This document shows positions 28,533-36,730 of a stretch of 64,000 bases of DNA, in pieces (positions within the stretch are counted from its first letter, which is position 1; every line of letters starts with the position of its first letter). The notes under the pieces are model-generated. The model searched no databases and had not been told where the DNA came from. It saw nothing but the letters and a program-made list of their open reading frames with translations. The stretch spans positions 1 through 64,000 of the forward strand of contig JAGXSQ010000155.1 in assembly GCA_018333395.1 (NCBI GenBank). The letters run 5' to 3'. Made by a program: the position numbers and the translations under genes. Source of the DNA: Dethiobacter sp. Lineage in GTDB: Bacteria; Bacillota_D; Dethiobacteria; Dethiobacterales; Dethiobacteraceae.

Positions 28533-29189
28533 TTACTTCGTATCGTTCCAAGCCTGCCGCAGCAGGCCGCGCACGTCACTGTCCTCCAACTGGTCAAAAC
28601 AGCGGTAAAACTGTCCCACCGACCAGAACGGCTCCGGCTGCAACGGGCAGACTACTTTGTCGGCTTCCCTGGCGAGCATAGCTAAGGACTCGGGCGGGCC
28701 TACCGGCACTGCCAGGACCAGTTCCTGCGGTTTATGCCTGGCCACCGACTGCAGAGCCGCATTGAGCGTAAACCCAGTCGCCACCCCGTCGTCAATGACA
28801 ATCACTCTACGGCCAGACAGCATCGCCGGAGAACGACCGCCGCGGTAGACGGCCAGCCTCCGCGTGATTTCAGCTACTTCCCCGGCGGCGGCACTGCGGA
28901 TATATTCGTCGCTCACCCCTAGGCTCTGCACCAGCCTGCGGTTTAAAAGCACTTCTCCGTCCTCGCAGACAGCGCCAATGGCCAGTTCTGTCTGGCCGGG
29001 AGCCCCAATTTTACGCGGAATAATCAGATCCAAAGCGCACCCCAATGCTTCCACCACCGGCAACGCTACCGGTACACCGCCGCGCGGAACAGCCAGAACC
29101 AGTACCTCCGCACCCTGATAGTCCAAAAGCAACTCCGCCAGTACTTCTCCAGCATGCCGGCGGTCACGGTAAGCCGTCAACCTGCCCAC
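28533..29189 (-). CDS. phosphoribosyltransferase family protein
   Basis: A 218-residue protein of the PRTase family, often next to or fused with hydrolases. It shows VLAVPRGGVPVALPVVEAL near residue 33, PRKIGAPGQTELAIGAV and the PRPP-binding loop RRVIVIDDGVATGFTLNAAL. The start is chosen at the GTG at 29189, which has TTGGAGGGA 6 bases before it; a TTG at 29237 would add 16 residues without a site. Substrate unknown. Confidence 0.82.
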   Translation of the reverse strand: MGRLTAYRDRRHAGEVLAELLLDYQGAEVLVLAVPRGGVPVALPVVEALGCALDLIIPRKIGAPGQTELAIGAVCEDGEVLLNRRLVQSLGVSDEYIRSAAAGEVAEITRRLAVYRGGRSPAMLSGRRVIVIDDGVATGFTLNAALQSVARHKPQELVLAVPVGPPESLAMLAREADKVVCPLQPEPFWSVGQFYRCFDQLEDSDVRGLLRQAWNDTK

Positions 29190-29287
29190 GAAGTATCCCT
29201 CCAAGCTCTCTCTTATCCCGATCCACTTACCGGCCAAATACTGTATAAAAAGCCTTCAGGACGGCGCCAACAAGAGCAGAACAGAAG

Positions 29288-30040
29288 CTACAGGTTTAGC
29301 TTGTCAATAATCTGGCTCACAGCTATCACCGCTGGGGCATTATCCGGCAAATCAACGAGCGCCTTTCCTTTCAGGTCAAATTCCGCTACCAGCGGGTCAA
29401 GGGGGATAGTACCGAGCAGTTCGAGTCCGGTCTTGGCAATTTCTTCATGCAACTGGGCAATCTCATCACCCATCACTTTGGTCACCACCAGATAAGCTGC
29501 TTTAATGTCAAGTTTAACCGCCTGGACGATTTCATACACTCTTGCCGCCGAGCGGATGCTGCGGACGGCGGAGTCACTGACAATAATCAGTACGTCCACT
29601 TGTGAAATGATGCGACGGCTCAGGTGCTCCAGGCCAGCCTCGTTATCTACTGCCACGTAGTCGTAGCTACTGCGCATCTTTTCCAGATGCTTACGCAGCA
29701 AATCGTTGGGGTAGCAATAGCAGCCAGCCTTCTGCGGGTTGCCCATCACCAAAAGATCAATTTCTTTCGTCTCCACTAGGGCGTCCTGCAGCTTATACTC
29801 CATATACATTTCCTTTGTCATACCCGACGGAACAGCCTTGGGGTCCTTAGTACCTTCCAGAATGTTGGAAATCGTTTTCTCCGCTTCCATCCCCAGCGCC
29901 TCGTTCAGGTTAGCGTTGGGGTCAGCATCTACAGCCAGCAGCGTTTTACCCGGCCTGTTTTTCATCAGGTAGCGCAGCATCAGCGCCGTAAATGTAGTTT
30001 TACCCACCCCGCCCTTACCGGCAATAGCAATCTGCTTCAT
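29288..30040 (-). CDS. cooC: CooC-type nickel-insertion ATPase for CO dehydrogenase/ACS
   Basis: MinD/ParA-like P-loop ATPase, 250 residues. Relatives (CooC, AcsF) load nickel into CO dehydrogenase or acetyl-CoA synthase. The deviant Walker A MKQIAIAGKGGVGKTTF opens the protein, and a CXC metal-binding pair lies at C107-C109 (QKAGCYCYPND), matching the CooC dimer Ni site. Also seen are LLAVDADPNANLNEALG and YVAVDNEAGLEHLSRR. GAGGAGGAC precedes the start. It follows a VWA protein and a MoxR ATPase gene, 16-30 kb away from the CODH/ACS operon. Which of the two CODHs or two ACSs it serves is not known. Confidence 0.9.
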   Translation of the reverse strand: MKQIAIAGKGGVGKTTFTALMLRYLMKNRPGKTLLAVDADPNANLNEALGMEAEKTISNILEGTKDPKAVPSGMTKEMYMEYKLQDALVETKEIDLLVMGNPQKAGCYCYPNDLLRKHLEKMRSSYDYVAVDNEAGLEHLSRRIISQVDVLIIVSDSAVRSIRSAARVYEIVQAVKLDIKAAYLVVTKVMGDEIAQLHEEIAKTGLELLGTIPLDPLVAEFDLKGKALVDLPDNAPAVIAVSQIIDKLNL

Positions 30041-30059
30041 TTTGTGTCCTCCTCGCTTT

Positions 30060-31394
30060 TTATGAGAATATTTTCCCGCGCATCGCCTTCTCTAAATCAA
30101 AGATGGTATTACACGGATACATCCGGACGATTTTGCGAAAAGCGTCAATAGTCTTAGCACGTTCCCAGTCCTGCGTGGGCAGCGTATTCAGCCAGACGAC
30201 CTCCTTCACCTTCCTTTTCAGTTGTGTTAGTTCCCTAGCCGCATCAAACAAGGCCAGCGTTTTGGTGTCACTGACGATAATCACGTAAGCATCCCCGGTC
30301 AGCACATGCGCATAATTCTGACGCAACGCCCGCAGCGCCACCGCCATATTAGTGCCGCGCCCCCACTGAGCGGAACGGCTCATCATCTCCGGCATGATAG
30401 CATTAAAATCTTCACCATGCCGAAAATAAGTGGTCACACGCTCCAGGTTTTCCGAAAAAACAAAACTTTCAATACTGCGCACCACGCTGTGCAGGCCGTA
30501 GATAAACTGCAGCACGAAGCTGGTGTAACGAGCCATAGAACCGGACACGTCACAAAAAAGCACTAAGGGCGGTTTTTGCCGGCGCCGACTGCGGTAGCGC
30601 AGGCGAAACATCGTGCCGCCAAAGCGGATATTGTAGCGGATCGTCCTGCGCAAGTCCAACTTCTGACGTTTCTTGCTTTGGCGATAACGGCGCGTAAGAC
30701 CGGCTACCAGCTGGTGGGCCAGCTTATGGATGATCTCCCTAGCTTTCGGCAAATCCTTGTCGGCAATGGCCCTCATATCTTCTTCCAGCAACTCTGCCAA
30801 GCCGCCCTCACCCGCTCCGCCAACCGCCTCGACCAGAGCGTCCAATCCCTGTTCGCCAGCCTTGGGCGCCTCTCGCAGGGATAGTTGGTCTGGCAGGTTC
30901 TGTCGCCAGTAAGCCAGAGAGCCCTTCACCACCTTTTCCATAATGGGGAGAAACTCTTTCTCTACATTTTTCCCTTCCGCCGTCTTTTTGATGAACTCCC
31001 GCAGTTTTTGACGGTCTTTTTCCGGCAGGCTGGCAAAAATCCTTTTTTCGCTGTCCGAAAGATCAAGCGGCGTCCCCTGAAACTTGAGTTCCGAACTGGC
31101 CTGCATCAGAGTTTCCCGGCGATTTTCCTTTTTCTTCTCCTGCTCTTCCTGCTGCTGCTCTCTCGTTTCCGGTGGCGCAAAAAAGACGTTAAAAGCCTTA
31201 CTAAAGATGGCCCGCTCACCCGGCCGCTTGATCAGCGTAGCCTGCAGCGCCACCCGGACTGTCTCTCTTTCGGTCAGATCAAGCAGCATCAGCGCCCTTA
31301 AAGCATCTATCACTTCTCCACTGCCGATACGCACACCCAAGCGTCGCAACAGGTGAATAAAGCGCACTACATTAATCTCCAGATAGTCGGACAT
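30060..31394 (-). CDS. von Willebrand factor type A (CoxE-like) protein
   Basis: A 444-residue VWA protein. The C-terminal half has the metal-ion-dependent adhesion site DVSGSMARYTSFVLQ near residue 280, TNMAVALR and IIVSDTKT. The N-terminal part (LLRRLGVRIGSGEVIDALRAL) is typical for VWA partners of MoxR ATPases; relatives such as CoxE work in CO dehydrogenase maturation in aerobic carboxydotrophs. The start ATG at 31394 overlaps the end of the MoxR gene. The pairing with MoxR and CooC suggests metal-centre maturation, which is inferred. Confidence 0.85.
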   Translation of the reverse strand: MSDYLEINVVRFIHLLRRLGVRIGSGEVIDALRALMLLDLTERETVRVALQATLIKRPGERAIFSKAFNVFFAPPETREQQQEEQEKKKENRRETLMQASSELKFQGTPLDLSDSEKRIFASLPEKDRQKLREFIKKTAEGKNVEKEFLPIMEKVVKGSLAYWRQNLPDQLSLREAPKAGEQGLDALVEAVGGAGEGGLAELLEEDMRAIADKDLPKAREIIHKLAHQLVAGLTRRYRQSKKRQKLDLRRTIRYNIRFGGTMFRLRYRSRRRQKPPLVLFCDVSGSMARYTSFVLQFIYGLHSVVRSIESFVFSENLERVTTYFRHGEDFNAIMPEMMSRSAQWGRGTNMAVALRALRQNYAHVLTGDAYVIIVSDTKTLALFDAARELTQLKRKVKEVVWLNTLPTQDWERAKTIDAFRKIVRMYPCNTIFDLEKAMRGKIFS

Positions 31395-31395
31395 C

Positions 31396-32286
31396 TCACA
31401 CTTTTTCCGCCCGCGCATATTCTTCCAAACGGGCAGCACCAATTTTTTTCTGAAAAGCGTCTAGGTCAGGTTTAGCCTTTAGCAGCATACTGAGCGTCTG
31501 CTCAACGACCGCCTTTGTCAGGCGATCCTTGTCCAGCGCCAGCAGCGAACGCGTCCAGTCCAAAGTCTCGGCAACAGACGGCTTTTTCCTGATTTCCTGC
31601 TCACTGCGCACCAAAGCCACCGCCCGCGCCACCTCCGTGGCCATCTTTTCACCCACTTCTGGAAGTCGGGCGCGAATAATGGCCACTTCCCGCTCCACCG
31701 TCGGATAATCCAAATATAGGTAAACACACCGTCTCCTCAAGCCATCCGACAGTTCCCGCTCATTATTGCTGGTCAGGACGACCATGGGGATATGACGAGC
31801 CGCCAGCGTCCCCAATTCGGGCACAGAAACCTGAAAATCAGATAACACTTCAAACAGGAACGCCTCGAACTCTTCGTCCGTCTTGTCCACCTCGTCAATC
31901 AGCAACACCACTTTCCTGTCGGCCTGAATGGCTTTCAGCAACGGCCGTTCCAGCAGGTACTGGCGGGAAAAAAGATTCTGCTCCATGTCCTCGATGAAGG
32001 CCGTTTCCCTGGTCATCTGGATTTTTAAAAGCTGGCGCTGGTAGTTCCACTCGTAAAGAGCTTTGTTTTCGTCAAGCCCCTCATAACACTGCAGACGAAT
32101 CAGCTCCGTGTCAAAAATAGCAGCCAGCACCTTAGCCAATTCCGTCTTGCCAACCCCCGGAGATCCCTCCAGCAAAAGCGGCTTCTCCAGCTGTAACGCC
32201 AGAAAAACAGTAATAATTACTTCTTCACTCGTAATATATCCGATATCATGGAAAGCCTTACGCAGGTTGGCAATGGTAATATCCAT
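31396..32286 (-). CDS. MoxR-type AAA+ ATPase (CoxD-like)
   Basis: A 296-residue AAA+ ATPase, probably a chaperone for assembling a metalloenzyme. Walker A is LLEGSPGVGKTELAKVLAA, Walker B VVLLIDEVDKTDEEFEAFL, sensor 1 VVLTSNNERELSDGLRRR with an arginine finger. The start ATG at 32286 has GAGGTGGAA upstream. It begins the three-gene set MoxR-VWA-CooC. Relatives pair with VWA proteins to insert or activate cofactors. Confidence 0.88.
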   Translation of the reverse strand: MDITIANLRKAFHDIGYITSEEVIITVFLALQLEKPLLLEGSPGVGKTELAKVLAAIFDTELIRLQCYEGLDENKALYEWNYQRQLLKIQMTRETAFIEDMEQNLFSRQYLLERPLLKAIQADRKVVLLIDEVDKTDEEFEAFLFEVLSDFQVSVPELGTLAARHIPMVVLTSNNERELSDGLRRRCVYLYLDYPTVEREVAIIRARLPEVGEKMATEVARAVALVRSEQEIRKKPSVAETLDWTRSLLALDKDRLTKAVVEQTLSMLLKAKPDLDAFQKKIGAARLEEYARAEKV

Positions 32287-32373
32287 GCATTCCACCTCTT
32301 CTATGTTCACATTTTGTCAATGGCTACATTATAAACCATGTCCGGCGGCGCGGCAATGACAGGCATCACAAAA

Positions 32374-32417
32374 AAAAAAGACGCTTCGCGTTTTCTATCA
32401 ACTGACGCGTCTTTTTT
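32374..32417. terminator. bidirectional terminator-like inverted repeat
   Basis: AAAAAAGACGC at 32374-32384 and GCGTCTTTTTT at 32407-32417 form an 11-bp stem with a 22-base loop and runs of A and T outside. It separates the MoxR gene from the elements upstream. Confidence 0.6.
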
Positions 32418-32424
32418 ATCCGCT

Positions 32425-32495
32425 AGGGGCTGCCGCCCCTTCGGCGAGCCTGCGGGCTCTGAGCACCCCGCAAGAGTAAGGGGCACGCCCCTTAC
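32425..32495. repeat. three tandem perfect hairpins
   Basis: Within 71 bp lie AGGGGC-TGCC-GCCCCT (32425-32440), GAGCC-TGCG-GGCTC (32446-32459) and GTAAGGGGC-AC-GCCCCTTAC (32476-32495). There is no convincing protein frame. This region fills most of the 301-bp gap 32287-32587 between the MoxR gene and a small upstream gene. It may be a dispersed structured repeat or a non-coding RNA element; family unknown. Confidence 0.55.
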
Positions 32496-32549
32496 AAACC
32501 CCAACGCATAGGATCGTAGCTTCCCTGAACGATATAATTTCCTATGCTA

Positions 32550-32576
32550 AAAAAAATGCCGGCTCTTTTGCCGGCG
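32550..32576 (-). terminator. intrinsic terminator of the small gene upstream
   Basis: GCCGGC-AAAAGA-GCCGGC on the minus strand followed by a run of eight T, beginning a few bases after the stop of the 45-residue gene. Confidence 0.85.
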
Positions 32577-32587
32577 CTATCTTTTAT

Positions 32588-32725
32588 TTAATTGCTTAGA
32601 TCTTCTATTTGCTCGTCAAGGTCAATAATTTTGGTCAGAAGTTCAGCTTTGTACGCCCCGGAAGCCGACACGAACTCACGCAACAGCTCTTCGCGGGCTT
32701 CAAATAAATTGTTCAGCTGTCTCAT
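32588..32725 (-). CDS. small hypothetical protein, weakly Spo0E-like
   Basis: A 45-residue helical protein (MRQLNNLFEAREELLREF ... LLTKIIDLDEQIEDLSN). GGAGG lies 12 bases before the ATG at 32725, and a GTG directly upstream (32728) is 9 bases from it, so either may start. Length and the LFEAREELL ... LLTKIIDLDEQI spacing resemble Spo0E-like aspartyl-phosphate phosphatases, but the S-x-E-L-D core is absent, so the assignment is weak. It has its own strong terminator, which supports it being a real gene. Confidence 0.6.
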   Translation of the reverse strand: MRQLNNLFEAREELLREFVSASGAYKAELLTKIIDLDEQIEDLSN

Positions 32726-32733
32726 CACGCTGC

Positions 32734-32814
32734 TTAACCTCCTTTTCCATAATACTCTGTCTTATTATTCTCCATTTTCCAGCAGTTAATCCCCAGGCGT
32801 TGTGATGAGCTCAT
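32734..32814 (-). CDS. possible 26-residue leader peptide
   Basis: A short frame with a good GAGGAGAAAG site before its ATG, ending in GGAGGTTAA so that its last codons form the ribosome site of the following small gene. It might be a leader or a chance frame. The rest of the stretch 32815-33003 is A+T-rich, lies past the M56 stop and contains nothing else that I can name. Confidence 0.25.
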   Translation of the reverse strand: MSSSQRLGINCWKMENNKTEYYGKGG

Positions 32815-33003
32815 CTTTCTCCTCATTCCGAAAACGATCCTTAGGCGTTGGAACCGCTGTTGGTTTATCTGCCGCATACAACTATTGAAGTTTAACTTAT
32901 TTCATTATTAAAATTTTAGCATGAACCCGTTCTCTTGTCCATAGCAATTTGCTGGTTAGTTAAAAGAATTCTAAACATTTCTAAAAACACAGAGAATTTT
33001 ACG

Positions 33004-33981
33004 CTAGCAGATAAACCCCAATAATAGAATGGTACCGGCAAAAAACGTGCCGAGTAGAGCAAAGAACAAAGGAGCGCACAGTTTACCTCTATCAGCCGCC
33101 TCGTTTTCCAGCAGACTTTTGACTCTCCATTCCAGGCCGTTTTGAGCCCCAACAAGCTTGGCCGCCAGGCCTAGCTTCATTTCCCGTCGCTGCAGAAGCA
33201 GCCGCCAAGCTTTCAGTAGCGTGGCCGCATAAGCGCGGGCCTCGCCGCCCGTCTGACGCACCACTTCCAGGTCACAGAGACGCTCCTTTTCCAGCAGACA
33301 GCGCTCCAGCAAAAGGCCGCTGAAGGGGCTGAAAAAGACAGCGTCCTTAACTAAACGCAGCAACCATCCTGTGAAGGTGTCGCCGTGGCGGATATGGGAC
33401 AACTCATGGAGCAGAATATGCTCCAGTTCGGTATCGGAAAAGACCACCAGCAACGGCGCGCTAAGCACGAGCACCGGCCGACGAACGCCGGCGACCAAGG
33501 CCACAAAATTATCGCGCCGGCAGTAGACAACCTCTGGTAGGCCAAGGCCTACAGCCGCGCAACTTTTGGTCAGGAGGCGGTTTACCCGCTCCCGTTCATC
33601 GGTCGGTAGTTCTGCCGTCTGCTGACGCAGACGCAAAACAAAAACGGCCCCTGCCACTGCTTTTAGCAGATCAATAGCAAGCAGGCCGACCAAGACGGGA
33701 CCAAGGTAGCCAATAGCCGCGTAACCCCCGCGGCAAAAAGCGTCAAACAGTTGCCAGAAAGGCCCTGTTGTCAAAATGCCGGCCTGGCAACGCTTGACGA
33801 GCAACGTATGGAATAGGACAAAGCCTACAAAAGGCGCGGTCAGCGCTACAAGATAAGCCTGCAGTCGCTGGCCCGGGCACCTGATGGCGAGCAGCCGCAA
33901 AAATAGCAAGACGCCGGGGAAAATGAGGGCATAGCCAAAAAAAGCGTAGATAAAAAAAGAGTGCAGGTCACTTAACTTCAT
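33004..33981 (-). CDS. M56 family (BlaR1/MecR1-like) membrane peptidase
   Basis: Membrane zinc protease of the BlaR1 type, 325 residues, without the extracellular penicillin-binding domain. The zinc motif HELSHIRHGD near residue 195 is complete. Three or four membrane segments are seen (FFGYALIFPGVLLFLRLLAI, YLGPVLVGLLAIDLLKAVAG, LCAPLFFALLGTFFAGTIL). The ATG at 33981 overlaps the end of the repressor gene blaI, so the two are coupled. Such proteases act on the partner repressor; the inducing signal is not evident since no sensor domain is present. Confidence 0.88.
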   Translation of the reverse strand: MKLSDLHSFFIYAFFGYALIFPGVLLFLRLLAIRCPGQRLQAYLVALTAPFVGFVLFHTLLVKRCQAGILTTGPFWQLFDAFCRGGYAAIGYLGPVLVGLLAIDLLKAVAGAVFVLRLRQQTAELPTDERERVNRLLTKSCAAVGLGLPEVVYCRRDNFVALVAGVRRPVLVLSAPLLVVFSDTELEHILLHELSHIRHGDTFTGWLLRLVKDAVFFSPFSGLLLERCLLEKERLCDLEVVRQTGGEARAYAATLLKAWRLLLQRREMKLGLAAKLVGAQNGLEWRVKSLLENEAADRGKLCAPLFFALLGTFFAGTILLLGFIC

Positions 33982-34408
33982 GGCCTTCACCGTTTTTCAG
34001 CACTGCCAGCATCTTTTCCAGTCTAGCCAGCGTTTCCTGGTCCCGGGCCGAAACGCGGTTCACCAAGTGTGCCAGCGTGGCATCAGCAAAATCTTCCAAT
34101 AGCGAATCGACCACACTGCCCACCACTTTTTCCGTAAAACCCTCTCTAGTCAGAGAAGGTAGGAAATAAAAGGCCTTGCCTTCTTTGCGCTTATGGAGCA
34201 GTTTCTTGTCCGCCAAACGCCCCATGATGGTCATTACGGTGGTATAAGCGACTTCCCGGCGAGCAACCAGTACTTCATGCACGTCGCGCACGGAGACCTC
34301 GCAACCTTTCCGCCAGATAATCTCCATGATTTCGTTTTCCAAGGTACCAAGCACTTTGCCCAATCCCTGCCTCCCCGGCCGAAAATCAACGGGTAACCGA
34401 AATTTCAC
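33968..34408 (-). CDS. BlaI/MecI/CopY family transcriptional repressor
   Basis: A 146-residue winged-helix repressor (LENEIMEIIWRKGCEVSVRD, YTTVMTIMGRLADKKLL). The start is the GTG at 34408 with GGAGGTGAG before it; an ATG at 34423 would swallow that site. It is followed by an overlapping M56 peptidase gene, the standard sensor-protease pair. A matching operator and promoter stand just upstream (see that entry), so it probably represses itself. Confidence 0.9.
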   Translation of the reverse strand: MKFRLPVDFRPGRQGLGKVLGTLENEIMEIIWRKGCEVSVRDVHEVLVARREVAYTTVMTIMGRLADKKLLHKRKEGKAFYFLPSLTREGFTEKVVGSVVDSLLEDFADATLAHLVNRVSARDQETLARLEKMLAVLKNGEGHEVK

Positions 34409-34439
34409 CGCTCTCACCTCCATCTAGGCTCTCACCGCT

Positions 34440-34474
34440 ATTATAGCGCAATTTTTTACTACAGACAATAGTAA
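34440..34474 (-). promoter_or_regulatory. blaI promoter with overlapping inverted-repeat operator
   Basis: On the minus strand TTGTCT (-35, 34463-34468) and TATAAT (-10, 34440-34445) are 17 bases apart, an ideal sigma-A promoter. The -35 box lies inside TTACTATTGTCTGTAGTAA (34456-34474), a TTACTA-N7-TAGTAA inverted repeat of the BlaI-operator kind. Confidence 0.8.
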
Positions 34475-34496
34475 GTTATGGAGAGCAGGGGAAGAC

Positions 34497-35072
34497 TTAC
34501 TTCCTGCTGCCTGGTTTGACAGCCGGGCTTCCTAAACAGCAAAGGGGACAGTCGGACGGGCTGAACGTTTCCACTTCCAAACGCACCAGCGCCGCAAATG
34601 GCACCCCGAAATCTGCGGTACCACTGCTACGGTCCACCACAGCGCCGACACCGGCCACCTCCCCGCCGAAACTCCTTACCAGCGCCGCCACTTCGCGGAC
34701 AGACCCCCCCGTAGTTACTACATCCTCTAGCACCAGTGCCCGCTCGCCCGGCCTGATGGTGAAACCGCGACGCAAGGCCATTTTCCCATCCTGCTCCCGC
34801 TCGGCAAACATAGCCCGCACTCCAAGGCTTCTGGCTGTTTCGTAGGCCATAATCACGCCGCCCAGCGCCGGGCCAATACAAAAATCCACGTCCTCCCCGC
34901 CAAAACGAGCAGCCAGCGCCAGGCAAAGTATCCTGGCCTGTTCCGGGTATTGAAAAACACGGGCGCACTGTAGGTAACGGGCGCTGTGTCTGCCGGAGGT
35001 CAGCAGAAAATGCCCCTCCAGCAGCACACCTGTCTCGGCAAATATTTCTAAAACCTTCTCCTGGGTCAGCAT
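34497..35072 (-). CDS. pyrE: orotate phosphoribosyltransferase
   Basis: Converts orotate and PRPP to OMP. The 191-residue product has TSGRHSARYLQCARVFQYPE, the conserved GPALGGVIMAYETAR and the PRPP loop ALVLEDVVTTGGSVREVA. It is the last gene of the pyrimidine operon, 3 bp after pyrF. A C-terminal CPLCC pair is an unusual extra. Confidence 0.95.
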   Translation of the reverse strand: MLTQEKVLEIFAETGVLLEGHFLLTSGRHSARYLQCARVFQYPEQARILCLALAARFGGEDVDFCIGPALGGVIMAYETARSLGVRAMFAEREQDGKMALRRGFTIRPGERALVLEDVVTTGGSVREVAALVRSFGGEVAGVGAVVDRSSGTADFGVPFAALVRLEVETFSPSDCPLCCLGSPAVKPGSRK

Positions 35073-35075
35073 GCC

Positions 35076-35789
35076 TTATCTACCCCCTGCCTCTTCCAAT
35101 AAACGCTTGGCCGCCTCCCGCTGCTCTTTTGCGGCGGTAACCGGTCTCCCGACAACAATATAGTCCGCTCCGAGAGAAAACGCTTCTTTTGGCGTTACAA
35201 CACGCTGCTGGTCATTTTGCGCGGCCCAGGCTGGCCGGACACCGGGCGTAACAATAACAAACGCTTCTCCACAGGCACGGCGGATCCAAGGTATTTCCCG
35301 GGCCGAGGCCACTACCCCATCCAGCCCCCTCTCCTGACATTGGGCCGCAAGAGCTGTCACCTGCTCCGTCAGCGGCCGCAAAACCCCGGACTCCCCGCGC
35401 AATTCCTGCTCCGACATGGAGGTCAGCACCGTCACCCCCAGCAGAAGCGGCACTTTGACGCCCAGCTCGTCTGCCCGCCGCCTAGCGGCAGTAGCTGCGG
35501 CAGTCAGCATTTTTTTCCCGCCCACAGCGTGGAAATTGAGCATAAAAGCGCCTAGTCCCACCACGGACTCGGTGGCGCGGGCTACGGTGTTAGGGATATC
35601 GTGGAACTTGAGGTCCAGGAAAACTTCTCCTCCCGCCTCCCTAATTTTACGCACAATCCCAGGGCCGCAGCGGCTGTACAGCTGCAAGCCGACTTTAAAA
35701 GCGCCTGCCAGGTCGTGCAGCTTTTCAACCAGACAGAGCGCCTCCTCCTCGCTATCTACATCCAGGGCAATAATTATTTTCTCGCGCAC
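35076..35789 (-). CDS. pyrF: orotidine-5'-phosphate decarboxylase
   Basis: Decarboxylates OMP to UMP. The 237-residue product carries IIALDVDSEEEALCLVEKL, the catalytic FLDLKFHDIPNTVARAT loop and VTPGVRPAWAAQNDQQRV. It overlaps pyrD by 16 bp, so it is tightly coupled. Confidence 0.96.
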   Translation of the reverse strand: MREKIIIALDVDSEEEALCLVEKLHDLAGAFKVGLQLYSRCGPGIVRKIREAGGEVFLDLKFHDIPNTVARATESVVGLGAFMLNFHAVGGKKMLTAAATAARRRADELGVKVPLLLGVTVLTSMSEQELRGESGVLRPLTEQVTALAAQCQERGLDGVVASAREIPWIRRACGEAFVIVTPGVRPAWAAQNDQQRVVTPKEAFSLGADYIVVGRPVTAAKEQREAAKRLLEEAGGR

Positions 35790-36730
35790 ACACCTGCACC
35801 CCCTGCGTCTTCTTTGGCCAGCCGTTGCGCGAGCCCCACCAACTCCCGGACGGAAGCAAAGTCATGCTCTGCCAGATAAGCGGCCATGCCGTCAATCACC
35901 TCCGGACAGACAAGTGGGTTGGTGAAGTTTGCCGTGCCGATAGCCACGGCGCTGGCCCCGGCCAGCAAAAACTCTACCGCATCTGCAGCGCAGCAGATAC
36001 CGCCCACACCGATGATCGGAAGGTCTGTCGCAGCGGCAACCTGCCAGACCATGCGCAACGCTACCGGCTTAATAGCGGGGCCGGACAGCCCGCCAGTCAG
36101 ATTACCGAGCACCGGGCGCCTGGTGCTGGCATCAACAGCCATTCCGAGCAGCGTGTTGATCAGAGAAACAGCATCGGCGCCGGCACAGGCCGCGGCGCTG
36201 GCGATGGTCACAATGTCCGTCACGTTTGGCGACAGCTTCACAATCAACGTCTTGGCTGTCAGACGCCTGAGTTCGCCGATAAGGGCCGCTACCGTCCCGG
36301 GTTCGGTACCGAAGGCCATGCCGCCTTTGGCCACGTTGGGGCAGGAGATATTGATTTCAAACGCCGCCACCGCCCGTTCTTCCTCCAGCGCCTCTACTAC
36401 GGCGCAGTAGTCCGACACGCTGTGCCCGGCCACATTGACAATCACCGGCACGCCGTAACGTGCCAGGGCAATGATTTTTCCCCTGGCCTCCTCTGCACCG
36501 GGATTTTGCAGCCCGATAGCATTAAGCAAGCCAGCCGGCGTCTCCGCCAGGCGCACCGGCTGATTTCCGCGACACGCCTTGGCCGTGGTTCCCTTTACCA
36601 CAATAGCGCCAAGGCGTCTCAGGTCAAAGATATGTTCGTATTCCTCGCCATAACCAAAACAGCCGGACGCCGGCATAACCGGGTTTCTCAGGGTCAGGCT
36701 ACCTACTTGTACCGTCAAGTCGGGCGTCAT
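35774..36730 (-). CDS. pyrD: dihydroorotate dehydrogenase, catalytic subunit (class 1B)
   Basis: FMN enzyme that oxidises dihydroorotate to orotate, passing electrons to PyrK and NAD. The 318-residue product has NPVMPASGCFGYGEEYEHIF, the active-site loop INISCPNVAKGGMAFG with the class 1 cysteine, and IKPVALRMVWQVAA. It overlaps pyrK by 4 bp and pyrF by 16 bp, the class 1B arrangement. Confidence 0.96.
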   Translation of the reverse strand: MTPDLTVQVGSLTLRNPVMPASGCFGYGEEYEHIFDLRRLGAIVVKGTTAKACRGNQPVRLAETPAGLLNAIGLQNPGAEEARGKIIALARYGVPVIVNVAGHSVSDYCAVVEALEEERAVAAFEINISCPNVAKGGMAFGTEPGTVAALIGELRRLTAKTLIVKLSPNVTDIVTIASAAACAGADAVSLINTLLGMAVDASTRRPVLGNLTGGLSGPAIKPVALRMVWQVAAATDLPIIGVGGICCAADAVEFLLAGASAVAIGTANFTNPLVCPEVIDGMAAYLAEHDFASVRELVGLAQRLAKEDAGGAGVCARK

